Of a DNA stretch of 64,000 bases, positions 41,346 to 48,960 are shown in pieces. Positions within the stretch are counted from its first letter, which is position 1, and every line of letters begins with the position of its first letter. The notes beneath the pieces are model-generated. The model saw only the letters and a program-made list of their open reading frames with translations, had not been told where the DNA came from and ran no database searches. The position numbers were made by a program, and so were the translations under genes. This DNA is from CALOAD01 sp942491415 (lineage in GTDB: Bacteria > Cyanobacteriota > Vampirovibrionia > Gastranaerophilales > CALOAD01): positions 1 through 64,000 of the forward strand of contig CALOAD010000009.1 of the NCBI GenBank assembly GCA_942491415.1, read 5' to 3'.

Positions 41346-43931
41346 ATGAGTAACATTTTAGAAGGTTTAAATAAAAATCAACAAAGTGCAGTTACTTGCA
41401 CAGAAGGTCCTTTACTTGTGCTGGCAGGTGCAGGTAGTGGAAAAACAAGAGTTTTAATCAATCGAATTGCATATATGATTGAACAAGGCGTAAAACCCTA
41501 TCAAATACTTGCTGTAACATTTACAAATAAAGCAGCAGGTGAAATGAAATCAAGGCTTGAAAAAATATTCGGGGAAGACCTTGTAAAAGATATTTGGGTA
41601 GGAACTTTTCACAGCATTTGCGGGCGTTTGCTTCGTTATGATATTGAAAAATACAAAACAGAAGAAGGTCATAGTTGGAAGAAAAATTTTGTAATATTTG
41701 ATCAAAACGATAGTTTAAGTTTAATAAAACAAATTTTAAAAGCCGAAAATATGGATGATAAGGTCTATCCTCCTAAAATGGTTCAATCGGCTATAAGCAT
41801 GGCAAAAAACAAAATGCAAAACGCATATCAATTTGCCACACGTGCAAAAGATTATAGATCTGAGCGCATTTCTCATGTTTTTAATCTTTATGAAAAATCT
41901 CTTGCAACTAATAATGCTCTTGATTTTGACGATTTACTTTTAATGACTGTTAATTTACTTTCAACTTGTCCTGAAGTGGTCAATAAATATCATTCTAAAT
42001 TTAAACACATTCTGGTTGATGAGTTTCAGGATACCAACGTAACTCAGTATAATTTGATTAATGCGCTATATACGGCAAATAATCCTCAAGCTGAACTTAA
42101 AAAAAGAAGTTTATGTGTTGTCGGCGATGTGGATCAATCTATATATAGTTGGCGTGGAGCTGATTATCGTATTATTCTTAATTTTCAAAAAGACTTTAAA
42201 AATGCCAATTTAATAAAATTGGAGCAGAATTATCGTTCAACTGAGACTATTTTAGAAGCAGCAAATTATATAATATCTAATAATTCAGAGCGTGTAAGTA
42301 AAAACCTTTACTCTAATAAAGGTAAAGGGGAAAAAATAACATGCTATGAAGCGCATGATGAGGCAGAAGAGGCTAATTTTATTGCAGGCACAATTCAAAA
42401 AGAAAGTCTTAGTAGGGTAGATTATGGTAAATATGCTGTTTTATATAGAACCAACGCACAAAGTAGGGCTATAGAAGAAGCTTTTATGTCTAAAGGAATT
42501 CCGTATCGAATGGTAGGAGGTATGAAATTCTATGAGAGAAAAGAAATCAAGGATATAGTTGCTTATTTGAAACTTATTTATAATCCTAGTGACTCTCAAA
42601 GTTTGAAGCGGGTTATAAATGTCCCAAAACGCTCAATAGGCGCCACTACTGTCAAAAAATTAGAGGCTATAGCTCATGAATATTCTATATCTATGTATTC
42701 TGTTGTTGAAAATATTGATTCATATGATGAATTTTCTCCGAGGGTGCGAAATTCGCTAAAAAACTTTGTAAATATTTTAAATAAAGCTTCAAATAGGTTT
42801 AAAGAATTAACCCTTAGTGAATTTATAGCCGAATTGATTGAGGATACAGGTTATGTCGATGAACTAAAAGAAGAAGGAACAGACGAAGCAGAAAGTCGTA
42901 TAGAAAACCTACAGGAATTTATTACCGTAGCTCGAGAATTTGAGGAAATGGAAACAGAAAATGAATTGGGAGAGTTTTTAGCTCAAGTAGCTTTGGTAAG
43001 TGATATAGATGAATATAATGAAGGTTTTGAAAGTGTCACTCTTATGACATTGCATGCTGCTAAGGGGCTTGAATTTCCTAAAGTGTTCTTGGCAGGATTA
43101 GAAGAAGGACTTTTCCCCCATTCCAGATCTTTGAATAAAAACTCTGAAATGGAAGAAGAACGTCGTTTAATGTACGTGGGAGTTACAAGAGCAGAAGAAG
43201 TTTTACGTATTTCTTACGCTTCCAGAAGACGTATTTGGGGAGATTATAAGTATTTTACTCCGAGTCGATTTATTGAGGAAATTCCACTGGGGCTTTTAGA
43301 AACGAATAAATCAAGAGCAGGTTTTAGCGGAAAATCTTCAGGTGGAACGTTTAAAGCGGCAATTGAAAAATTAAGCTCAAGAAAAAGTGATGAAATCCCC
43401 GGTGCTTCGGGCTCTTTTGGCAAAAACTTTAAAGCTCCTTCTGTGAATAGTTTATCTTCAAGTTCTTCTTCGTCAGGTTTATCAAGTAGTTTTGGAAAAA
43501 ACTTTGTAGCTCCCGTTAAAAGATCTTTATCAAGTCCTAGTCCTATCATTAAGGTTGAAAAAACAGAAGTTAGAAGAGAAATTAGGCAAGAAAAAAAGGT
43601 TGAACCTGTCAAAAAAATAGAAAAAAAAGTAGAAACGAATAGATTTGAAATACCTGAAGAAGCAAGAAAAAAAGTTGAAGAGCTTAAGAAGCAATCTACA
43701 AGTCAATTGGCTTTGTTTGCTACATCAGAAGAAAAGCCGCAAAAAAACGAGGTTTCGACTACTTTAAAAGAAAAATTTAATGTCGGTGACAGAGTTTTTC
43801 ATGAAAAATTCGGAATCGGAAAAATTGAAAAATTGGAAGAAATTTCAGGCTGTATTATGTATATGATCGATTTTGGCAAAGCAGGCAAAAAAGCTGTTGA
43901 CGCTTCTTTTTCAAGGCTTAAGAAGTTTTAG
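41346..43931 (+). CDS. UvrD/PcrA-type DNA helicase
   Basis: 861-aa superfamily 1A helicase. Walker A is VLAGAGSGKTRVL (about 25-37), motif Ia is AVTFTNKAAGEMKSR, motif II is ILVDEFQDTN, motif III is VGDVDQSIYSWRGA, motif V is TLMTLHAAKGLEF and motif VI is EERRLMYVGVTRA. A Ser-rich, charged linker (about 640-790) leads to a C-terminal Tudor-like module (FNVGDRVFHEKFGIGKIEKL), known in PcrA to contact RNA polymerase. It unwinds DNA in repair and replication restart. The last 14 bases overlap the converging mini-HTH gene. Confidence 0.94.
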   Translation: MSNILEGLNKNQQSAVTCTEGPLLVLAGAGSGKTRVLINRIAYMIEQGVKPYQILAVTFTNKAAGEMKSRLEKIFGEDLVKDIWVGTFHSICGRLLRYDIEKYKTEEGHSWKKNFVIFDQNDSLSLIKQILKAENMDDKVYPPKMVQSAISMAKNKMQNAYQFATRAKDYRSERISHVFNLYEKSLATNNALDFDDLLLMTVNLLSTCPEVVNKYHSKFKHILVDEFQDTNVTQYNLINALYTANNPQAELKKRSLCVVGDVDQSIYSWRGADYRIILNFQKDFKNANLIKLEQNYRSTETILEAANYIISNNSERVSKNLYSNKGKGEKITCYEAHDEAEEANFIAGTIQKESLSRVDYGKYAVLYRTNAQSRAIEEAFMSKGIPYRMVGGMKFYERKEIKDIVAYLKLIYNPSDSQSLKRVINVPKRSIGATTVKKLEAIAHEYSISMYSVVENIDSYDEFSPRVRNSLKNFVNILNKASNRFKELTLSEFIAELIEDTGYVDELKEEGTDEAESRIENLQEFITVAREFEEMETENELGEFLAQVALVSDIDEYNEGFESVTLMTLHAAKGLEFPKVFLAGLEEGLFPHSRSLNKNSEMEEERRLMYVGVTRAEEVLRISYASRRRIWGDYKYFTPSRFIEEIPLGLLETNKSRAGFSGKSSGGTFKAAIEKLSSRKSDEIPGASGSFGKNFKAPSVNSLSSSSSSSGLSSSFGKNFVAPVKRSLSSPSPIIKVEKTEVRREIRQEKKVEPVKKIEKKVETNRFEIPEEARKKVEELKKQSTSQLALFATSEEKPQKNEVSTTLKEKFNVGDRVFHEKFGIGKIEKLEEISGCIMYMIDFGKAGKKAVDASFSRLKKF

Positions 43932-44139
43932 ACTTTGGTTTTATTTCTAACTCATATCCCAAAAAATCAAGAATTTGCTGAACTTTTTCAAATTTTATTG
44001 TTTTGTTACTCAACATTTTTGATAAACTTCCTATTTCAGCAACTTCAAGGTTATTTTCCTTCATGCGTTTAATCATTTTACGCATGGATAAACCTTGTTT
44101 TAATAATAATATTTGGATTTCTTCTTTTATATTTAACAT
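43918..44139 (-). CDS. Mini helix-turn-helix protein 1 (XRE-like)
   Basis: 73-aa protein, MLNIKEEIQILLLKQGLSMRKM then SLSKMLSNKTIKFEKVQQILDFLGYELEI (broken at HTH borders). The pattern of a short lead helix, an HTH and a closing FLGYELEI strand matches small Cro/C1-like domains. It is paralogous to the next upstream gene (LLL start, SLSKML/SLAQKL recognition helix, LGYE ending). Its 3' end overlaps the helicase gene on the opposite strand. Confidence 0.65.
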   Translation of the reverse strand: MLNIKEEIQILLLKQGLSMRKMIKRMKENNLEVAEIGSLSKMLSNKTIKFEKVQQILDFLGYELEIKPKSKTS

Positions 44140-44157
44140 AGTTCTAATTCTATTTCT

Positions 44158-44373
44158 TTAAGTTTTTTGTTTTTTAACTAGTTTTATCTCATAGCCTAAA
44201 ATATCAGCAATAAGTTTGTATTCATTAACTTTTAATGATTCCCTTGTAAGTTTTTGCGCAAGGCTCCTCATTGTGTATTTTTTATTTGTTTTTTCACTCA
44301 TTTTCTTTGCAATTTCAGTTATTGTTGAATTTTCCTGAAGTAAAAGCATTTTAATTTCTTTTCTAATAGACAT
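44158..44373 (-). CDS. Mini helix-turn-helix protein 2 (XRE-like)
   Basis: 71-aa protein, MSIRKEIKMLLLQENSTITEI then MRSLAQKLTRESLKVNEYKLIADILGYEIKL (split at the HTH). It is a tandem paralogue of the 73-aa protein downstream, 18 bases apart, so they form a two-gene operon. Upstream lies an 11-base inverted repeat (44415-44449), a likely operator for one or both. The small size and tandem arrangement suggest an autoregulated control unit. Confidence 0.67.
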   Translation of the reverse strand: MSIRKEIKMLLLQENSTITEIAKKMSEKTNKKYTMRSLAQKLTRESLKVNEYKLIADILGYEIKLVKKQKT

Positions 44374-44408
44374 TTTTTACAACCATTATGCTCATTTACA
44401 CAATCATC

Positions 44409-44449
44409 TTGACATAATTGAGTATATAAGATAACATGATACTCAATTA
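44409..44449 (+). promoter_or_regulatory. Operator-like inverted repeat with embedded promoter
   Basis: Perfect 11-base arms TAATTGAGTAT (44415-44425) and ATACTCAATTA (44439-44449) around 13 bases. A perfect -35 TTGACA (44409-44414) and, 17 bases later, a -10 TAACAT (44432-44437) put the promoter for the 67-aa gene across the left arm and spacer. Binding would block it, and it lies 42 bases before the mini-HTH operon start on the other strand. Confidence 0.65.
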
Positions 44450-44510
44450 AGAGTACTAGGTATTAAAAATAAGTATGTAATATGAAAAAATCTTAATAAA
44501 GGTGTTAAAA

Positions 44511-44714
44511 ATGAGTAAAAAGAAAAAATTGAAAAAAATCTACGACGAAATGCAGTCCACAAATTTGGACGTTATTAGAGTTTTAGAATGTTTAATAATG
44601 CTGCTAGAATATCGCAGCCCTATTTGTACATTGCTGGAAATAGCCAAAAGAGACTCCACAAAAGTTTTTGACAAGATAGAAAAAAGCAGAAAAATCCTAA
44701 ATTTATTTCCATAA
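44511..44714 (+). CDS. Uncharacterised 67-aa protein
   Basis: Basic, helical small protein (MSKKKKLKKIYDEMQSTN, then VIRVLECLIMLLEY and a Lys-rich tail ending KILNLFP). AAAGG lies eight bases before ATG 44511; an in-frame GTG at 44502 would overlap the ribosome-binding site. It is transcribed from the operator-containing promoter just upstream and is divergent from the two mini-HTH genes. Function unknown; a toxin, antitoxin or regulatory partner is possible from the layout. Confidence 0.6.
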   Translation: MSKKKKLKKIYDEMQSTNLDVIRVLECLIMLLEYRSPICTLLEIAKRDSTKVFDKIEKSRKILNLFP

Positions 44715-44745
44715 GTGATGATTTAATACATTATTTTCAATCCCT

Positions 44746-44784
44746 CACCTGTCATGCTGATGAAGATCAGTATCTATTCAGCTA
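44746..44784. repeat. Degenerate GTCATGCTGA-type intergenic repeat
   Basis: CCTGTCATGCTGATGAAGAT then CAGTATCTATTCAG includes a CTGAT-GAAG-ATCAG hairpin. From memory, it resembles the widespread GTCATGCTGAA...TTCAGCATCT intergenic sequence found in many bacteria. It lies between two convergent genes. Confidence 0.35.
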
Positions 44785-44795
44785 GCGGTTTTTAC

Positions 44796-47456
44796 TTAAC
44801 CTTGCAAAGATTTTAGAAGTTCGTTTATAGCATCTGTTAAAACATTTATTTCATCAATGCGATCTTTTGCTTGTTCGATAACTTCTTTAGGAGCGTTTTC
44901 AACAAACTTGGAGTTTTTCATTCTTCCTTCAAGTCCGCCTTTTTCTTTATTTAGCTTTTCCAGTTTTTTATTCTGTCTTTGGATTTCTTTTTCGATATCG
45001 ATTAAACCCGCTAAAGGCACAATTATTTTGGAATTGCTTATAACAGCTGTAGCTGACTGAGAAGGAATTTTAGAAGGGTCTCCTTCTTTAATGTCTAGCT
45101 GTTCAACTCTTACCATTCTTGAGATATAAGGTTTCGCGGCTTCGAAAACTTCTTGTTCGTTTTCTTTGCACCACACTTGGGCTTTGATTTGAGTTGAAGC
45201 AGATATATTAAGAGTCTGTCTTAGGTTTCTAACTCCTCTTATAGCCTCGATTATCAAATTCATTTGACTTTCAGCTTTAGGGCTTGCCAAAGATTCTTCG
45301 AATACAGGATATTTTGCCAACATAATATAATTTTGGTCTTCTTTATAAGCATTACCCGGTATTAATTGCCATATTTCTTCTGTTATATGAGGCATTATAG
45401 GGTGTAGAAGTCTTAAAGTTCTTTCTAAAACATATCTTAAAACCCTTTGAGTATTGAGTTTTTGATCTTCATTGTTTAATTGAACTTTTGCAATCTCTAC
45501 ATACCAATCGCAATAAGTATTCCAGAAAAAGTCATACAAAATTGACGTAACTTCACCGATTCTGTAGTTTTCAATATTTTTATTGACCAAATCAGCAGTA
45601 TTGTTTAGTTTGTGTAAAATCCATTTGTCTGCAACCGTTAACTTTGAAGCGTCTATTTCTTTATCATCGACACCTTCGAGGTTCATTAAAACAAATCTTG
45701 ATGCGTTCCATATTTTGTTGGCAAAGTTTCTGCCGTATTCAAAACGTTCGTCGCTTATTTTAATATCTTGACCGCCGTACGTTACAAGACTTGTGAGAGT
45801 GAATCTAATGGCATCAGAACCGTATTTGTCGATAAGTTCAACAGGATCGATTGTATTACCTCGAGATTTGCTCATTTTTTGCCCGTGTTCGTCTCTGATT
45901 AATCCGTGAATAAACACAGTACTGAAAGGTGACTTGCCTGTAAATTCATATCCCATTGTTACCATTCTGGCAACCCAGAAGAAAATAATATCAAAACCTG
46001 TTACCAAAGTGGTTGTGGGGTAGAATTTTTGAAAATCCATGCTGTCTTTATCGGGCCAACCCATTGTAGAAAAAGGCCAAAGTCCTGAAGAAAACCAGGT
46101 ATCGAGAACATCACTATCTTGTGTGTAATTTTCAGGATCAGGGTTTTCTGTAGCTACAACCATTTCACCTGTTTCGTTGTGATAATAAGCGGGAATTTGG
46201 TGTCCCCACCAGAGTTGACGGCTTATGCACCAGTCCCTTATATTTTCCATCCAATCAAGGTAGATTTTTGTCCATCTATCAGGAGTGAATCTTAATTCTT
46301 CGTTTTTGATAGCTTCAATTGCAGGTTCTGCAAGAGGTTTCATCTTTACAAACCATTGCTCTGAAAGATAAGGTTCAATAGTTGTGCTACAACGTTGACA
46401 ATGTCCTACATTATGTTCATGATCGATCGTCCTTATCAGCTGTCCTTCTGAGTTTAGAAGTTCGACAATCTTATTTCTTGCTTCATCACGATCAGCACCT
46501 CTGACTTGATATGCAACATTATTGTTATCAAGCATTTTGCCCTTGTCATCCATTACCCATATAGGTTGTAAGTTATGACGTTTTCCAACTTCGTAATCGT
46601 TTGGATCATGAGCAGGCGTGATTTTTAAAGCCCCTGTTCCAAATTTCATATCTACGTATTCATCGGCAATAATAGGTATTTCACGCCCTGTCAAAGGTAT
46701 ACAAACCTTTTTGCCTATTAAATGCTTGTATTTATAATCAGCAGGGTTAACTGCGATTGCAACGTCTCCGAACATAGTCTCGGGTCTTGTTGTTGCAATT
46801 ACAATAGCACCAAATTCGTCTTTTAGCGGGTAGCTTATTTCCCAAAGATGACCTTGTTCGGTTTTATATTCGGTTTCAATATCACTAATGGCTGACTCAC
46901 AGCGAGGGCACCAATTTACGATATAAGCACCTTTGTAAATTAAACCTTTATTATAAAGATTTACAAAAACTTCTTTAACTGCTTTTGAGCAACCTTCATC
47001 AAGTGTGAATCTTTCTCTTGATCTATCGAAAGAAGCTCCCAGTCTTTTGAATTGGTTTAGGATTTGTCCTTTATGCTCATTAGCCCAATCCCATACAGTT
47101 TCTAAAAATTTTTCACGACCTAGGTCATGTCTTGTTTTACCTTCTTCTCTCAGTTTTTTTTCAACAACGTTTTGTGTGGCGATACCGGCATGGTCTGTGC
47201 CCGGTAGCCATAAAGTGGCATATCCTGACATTCTGTGGTATCTGACAAGGATATCTTGCAACGTTCCATCAAGGGCATGTCCCATATGAAGCACACCTGT
47301 AACGTTAGGAGGAGGGATAACCATGCTGTAAGGTTCAGCATCATTTTGAGAATCGGCTTTAAAACATCCGTTTTCTTCCCACATTTTATATATTTTATCT
47401 TCAGTACTTTGAGGATCGTAAGTTGTTGGTAAATTATTAGGATCGATTGCAACCAT
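44796..47456 (-). CDS. valS: Valine--tRNA ligase
   Basis: 886-aa class I aminoacyl-tRNA synthetase. The HIGH-type signature is in PPNVTGVLHMGHALDGT (about residues 50-66), the editing domain includes TTRPETMFGDVA, and KMSKS is in GQKMSKSRGNTIDP (about 528). The C-terminal coiled coil (IDIEKEIQRQNKKLEKLNKE) and the WCISRQLWWGHQIP motif confirm ValRS rather than IleRS or LeuRS. No T-box leader was seen upstream. Confidence 0.97.
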   Translation of the reverse strand: MVAIDPNNLPTTYDPQSTEDKIYKMWEENGCFKADSQNDAEPYSMVIPPPNVTGVLHMGHALDGTLQDILVRYHRMSGYATLWLPGTDHAGIATQNVVEKKLREEGKTRHDLGREKFLETVWDWANEHKGQILNQFKRLGASFDRSRERFTLDEGCSKAVKEVFVNLYNKGLIYKGAYIVNWCPRCESAISDIETEYKTEQGHLWEISYPLKDEFGAIVIATTRPETMFGDVAIAVNPADYKYKHLIGKKVCIPLTGREIPIIADEYVDMKFGTGALKITPAHDPNDYEVGKRHNLQPIWVMDDKGKMLDNNNVAYQVRGADRDEARNKIVELLNSEGQLIRTIDHEHNVGHCQRCSTTIEPYLSEQWFVKMKPLAEPAIEAIKNEELRFTPDRWTKIYLDWMENIRDWCISRQLWWGHQIPAYYHNETGEMVVATENPDPENYTQDSDVLDTWFSSGLWPFSTMGWPDKDSMDFQKFYPTTTLVTGFDIIFFWVARMVTMGYEFTGKSPFSTVFIHGLIRDEHGQKMSKSRGNTIDPVELIDKYGSDAIRFTLTSLVTYGGQDIKISDERFEYGRNFANKIWNASRFVLMNLEGVDDKEIDASKLTVADKWILHKLNNTADLVNKNIENYRIGEVTSILYDFFWNTYCDWYVEIAKVQLNNEDQKLNTQRVLRYVLERTLRLLHPIMPHITEEIWQLIPGNAYKEDQNYIMLAKYPVFEESLASPKAESQMNLIIEAIRGVRNLRQTLNISASTQIKAQVWCKENEQEVFEAAKPYISRMVRVEQLDIKEGDPSKIPSQSATAVISNSKIIVPLAGLIDIEKEIQRQNKKLEKLNKEKGGLEGRMKNSKFVENAPKEVIEQAKDRIDEINVLTDAINELLKSLQG

Positions 47457-47778
47457 TTGTTTTACTCCGGTGTTATTTCTAATTTTAGCTATCTTTTATG
47501 TCCATAAGAATAGCATGAAAAGAGTTTTTTGTTTATTTTTAATAGTATAAACTTACTAAGCACTTGAAAAAATGGTTTTCTATAAAAAGTTAAAAATAAA
47601 ACTCTTATTGGACATGAAAAAATGCTTTTGATAAACTTTGTTTAGAATTTTGTCATGTTTTATGTAAACTTTTTTTAAATTAGTGCTAAAAGAGTATCAA
47701 TTTTTTTAATGCAGGGCGTTTAAATATAACAGATAGAACCCCAAAAGGCATGACGTAGATATGGGGTTGGAGGCTAAA
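47457..47778. other. 322-base intergenic region with a hairpin abutting the ribosome-binding site
   Basis: Divergent control region between valS and the NFKG pair. AACCCC (47737-47742) and GGGGTT (47763-47768) form a stem directly before GGAGG (47769-47773), so folding could gate translation of the first gene. Three imperfect ATGAAAA-T6 type stretches occur at 47514-47640. No gene was seen. Confidence 0.4.
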
Positions 47779-48342
47779 ATGGTAAGTATATCGCCATTAC
47801 AGAACTATCAATATAATCTTATTGCGCAAAAGAATCAGGTTAATTTTAAAGGCTCTGATTCATGTGATTCGTTAGATATTCAAAAAGATCAATTGCAACA
47901 GAATAAAGCTCAAGTAAATGAGCTTAAAGAAATGGGTGAAGATGAAGGTTTACCAAAGCCTATCAGAACTTTAGCTACATTAGGAGCTGTTGTTTTTAGT
48001 GCAGTAGGTTCTTATGTTACTTACAAAGCTATGTTGCCTTTTGCCCTCCAAACACTTAAAAATTCAGCTGCTAAAATGAAAATAGCAGACGAGCTTTCCG
48101 GAGCTGCTAAAAAATTGGGTTCAATATCAATGAAAGGTCTTGCGAAATTAAAAACGCATGCAAAATCAGGATCTAAATTGGAACAAATGCTTTCTAAAAT
48201 AGAGCAGGTGTCTCCTGCAAAAGCAAAAGAAAAAGCGGCTAAAGTAGCTACTGAAGTTTCAGCTTATGCGGTTGGAGCAGCAGCGGCATTTGATACCGTA
48301 GAAGATTGTACAGAACTTTTTGAAGATAAGGAGGCAGAATAA
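47779..48342 (+). CDS. Uncharacterised NFKG-motif protein 1
   Basis: 187-aa protein I cannot name. The N-terminus has QVNFKGSDS (about residues 20-28), also seen in the next gene as NVNFKGNDR. It then has a Gln/Lys-rich helix, one membrane segment (TLATLGAVVFSAVGSYVTYKA, about 63-83) and long Ala/Lys-rich helices. Start: GGAGG five bases before ATG 47779 is decisive; the ATG at 47761 lies inside a hairpin. The stop overlaps the next start in TAATG, so the two are coupled. Confidence 0.68.
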   Translation: MVSISPLQNYQYNLIAQKNQVNFKGSDSCDSLDIQKDQLQQNKAQVNELKEMGEDEGLPKPIRTLATLGAVVFSAVGSYVTYKAMLPFALQTLKNSAAKMKIADELSGAAKKLGSISMKGLAKLKTHAKSGSKLEQMLSKIEQVSPAKAKEKAAKVATEVSAYAVGAAAAFDTVEDCTELFEDKEAE

Positions 48343-48893
48343 TGAATGTAGGCCTTCAAAATACAAATGTAAATTTTAAAGGAAATGATCGCATTGAAAA
48401 TGCTGTAAATGATTTGGTTGAAACAACAAAAGAAGTTAGTTCGGATGTAAAAAATGAACTTAGAGAAATCAGCAAAGATGCGGCTAAATTAAAAGCAATA
48501 AAAAACGATGTTTTAGAAAAAAGAGCCAAAGGGCATTTTGAAGGTGATGATATCATCGTAGCCGGTTCTGCAGCCACAGCTACAGCTGTTAAAGTTGCAA
48601 AAAGCGGATCAAATGTTTTTAAAGGTGGTTCGAGAATATTAAAAATCGGTGGTAAAGTTGCTCAAGAAGCTACTGAACAAGTGGTTAAAAACAAAAATTC
48701 CATTGAAAATTTGATTAAAAACACAGCAAGTAAATTTATGAGAATTAAAGGTCTTGGGTTTATAGGACGAGCTATGAAAAACCCTGCCGTTATGAAGTTT
48801 CTCTCTCCTTTTGCTGCTGGTGCCTCAGTATTTATCGTTGTGGGACATCTTTGTAATGTTGCCGGCATGAAATTAAGCCAGCTTGATACATAA
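48342..48893 (+). CDS. Uncharacterised NFKG-motif protein 2
   Basis: 183-aa protein with NTNVNFKGNDR at residues 8-18. It continues with charged helices, then a Gly/Ala-rich region (IIVAGSAATATAVKVAK, about 77-93) and a C-terminal hydrophobic stretch (FLSPFAAGASVFIVVGHLCNVAG). AAGGAGG precedes the ATG and it is translationally coupled to the gene before. The shared N-terminal motif and like design suggest that the two act together, possibly at the membrane. No known domain seen. Confidence 0.68.
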   Translation: MNVGLQNTNVNFKGNDRIENAVNDLVETTKEVSSDVKNELREISKDAAKLKAIKNDVLEKRAKGHFEGDDIIVAGSAATATAVKVAKSGSNVFKGGSRILKIGGKVAQEATEQVVKNKNSIENLIKNTASKFMRIKGLGFIGRAMKNPAVMKFLSPFAAGASVFIVVGHLCNVAGMKLSQLDT

Positions 48894-48921
48894 GAAGTTC
48901 TTTAAAATATTAGAAAAATTA

Positions 48922-48956
48922 AAAAAGCTCTCAGTTTAAAGATCTGAGAGCTTTTT
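48922..48956. terminator. Bidirectional terminator after the NFKG pair
   Basis: Perfect 13-base arms AAAAAGCTCTCAG (48922-48934) and CTGAGAGCTTTTT (48944-48956), loop nine bases. It also ends the converging TPR gene. Confidence 0.9.
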
Positions 48957-48960
48957 AGTT

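Noticed and set aside
47457..47778. T-box leader upstream of valS, or a FliA promoter before the NFKG genes
   Set aside because: No T-box core sequence was found, and the TAAA-N15 match before 47700 lacks a good GCCGATAA half.
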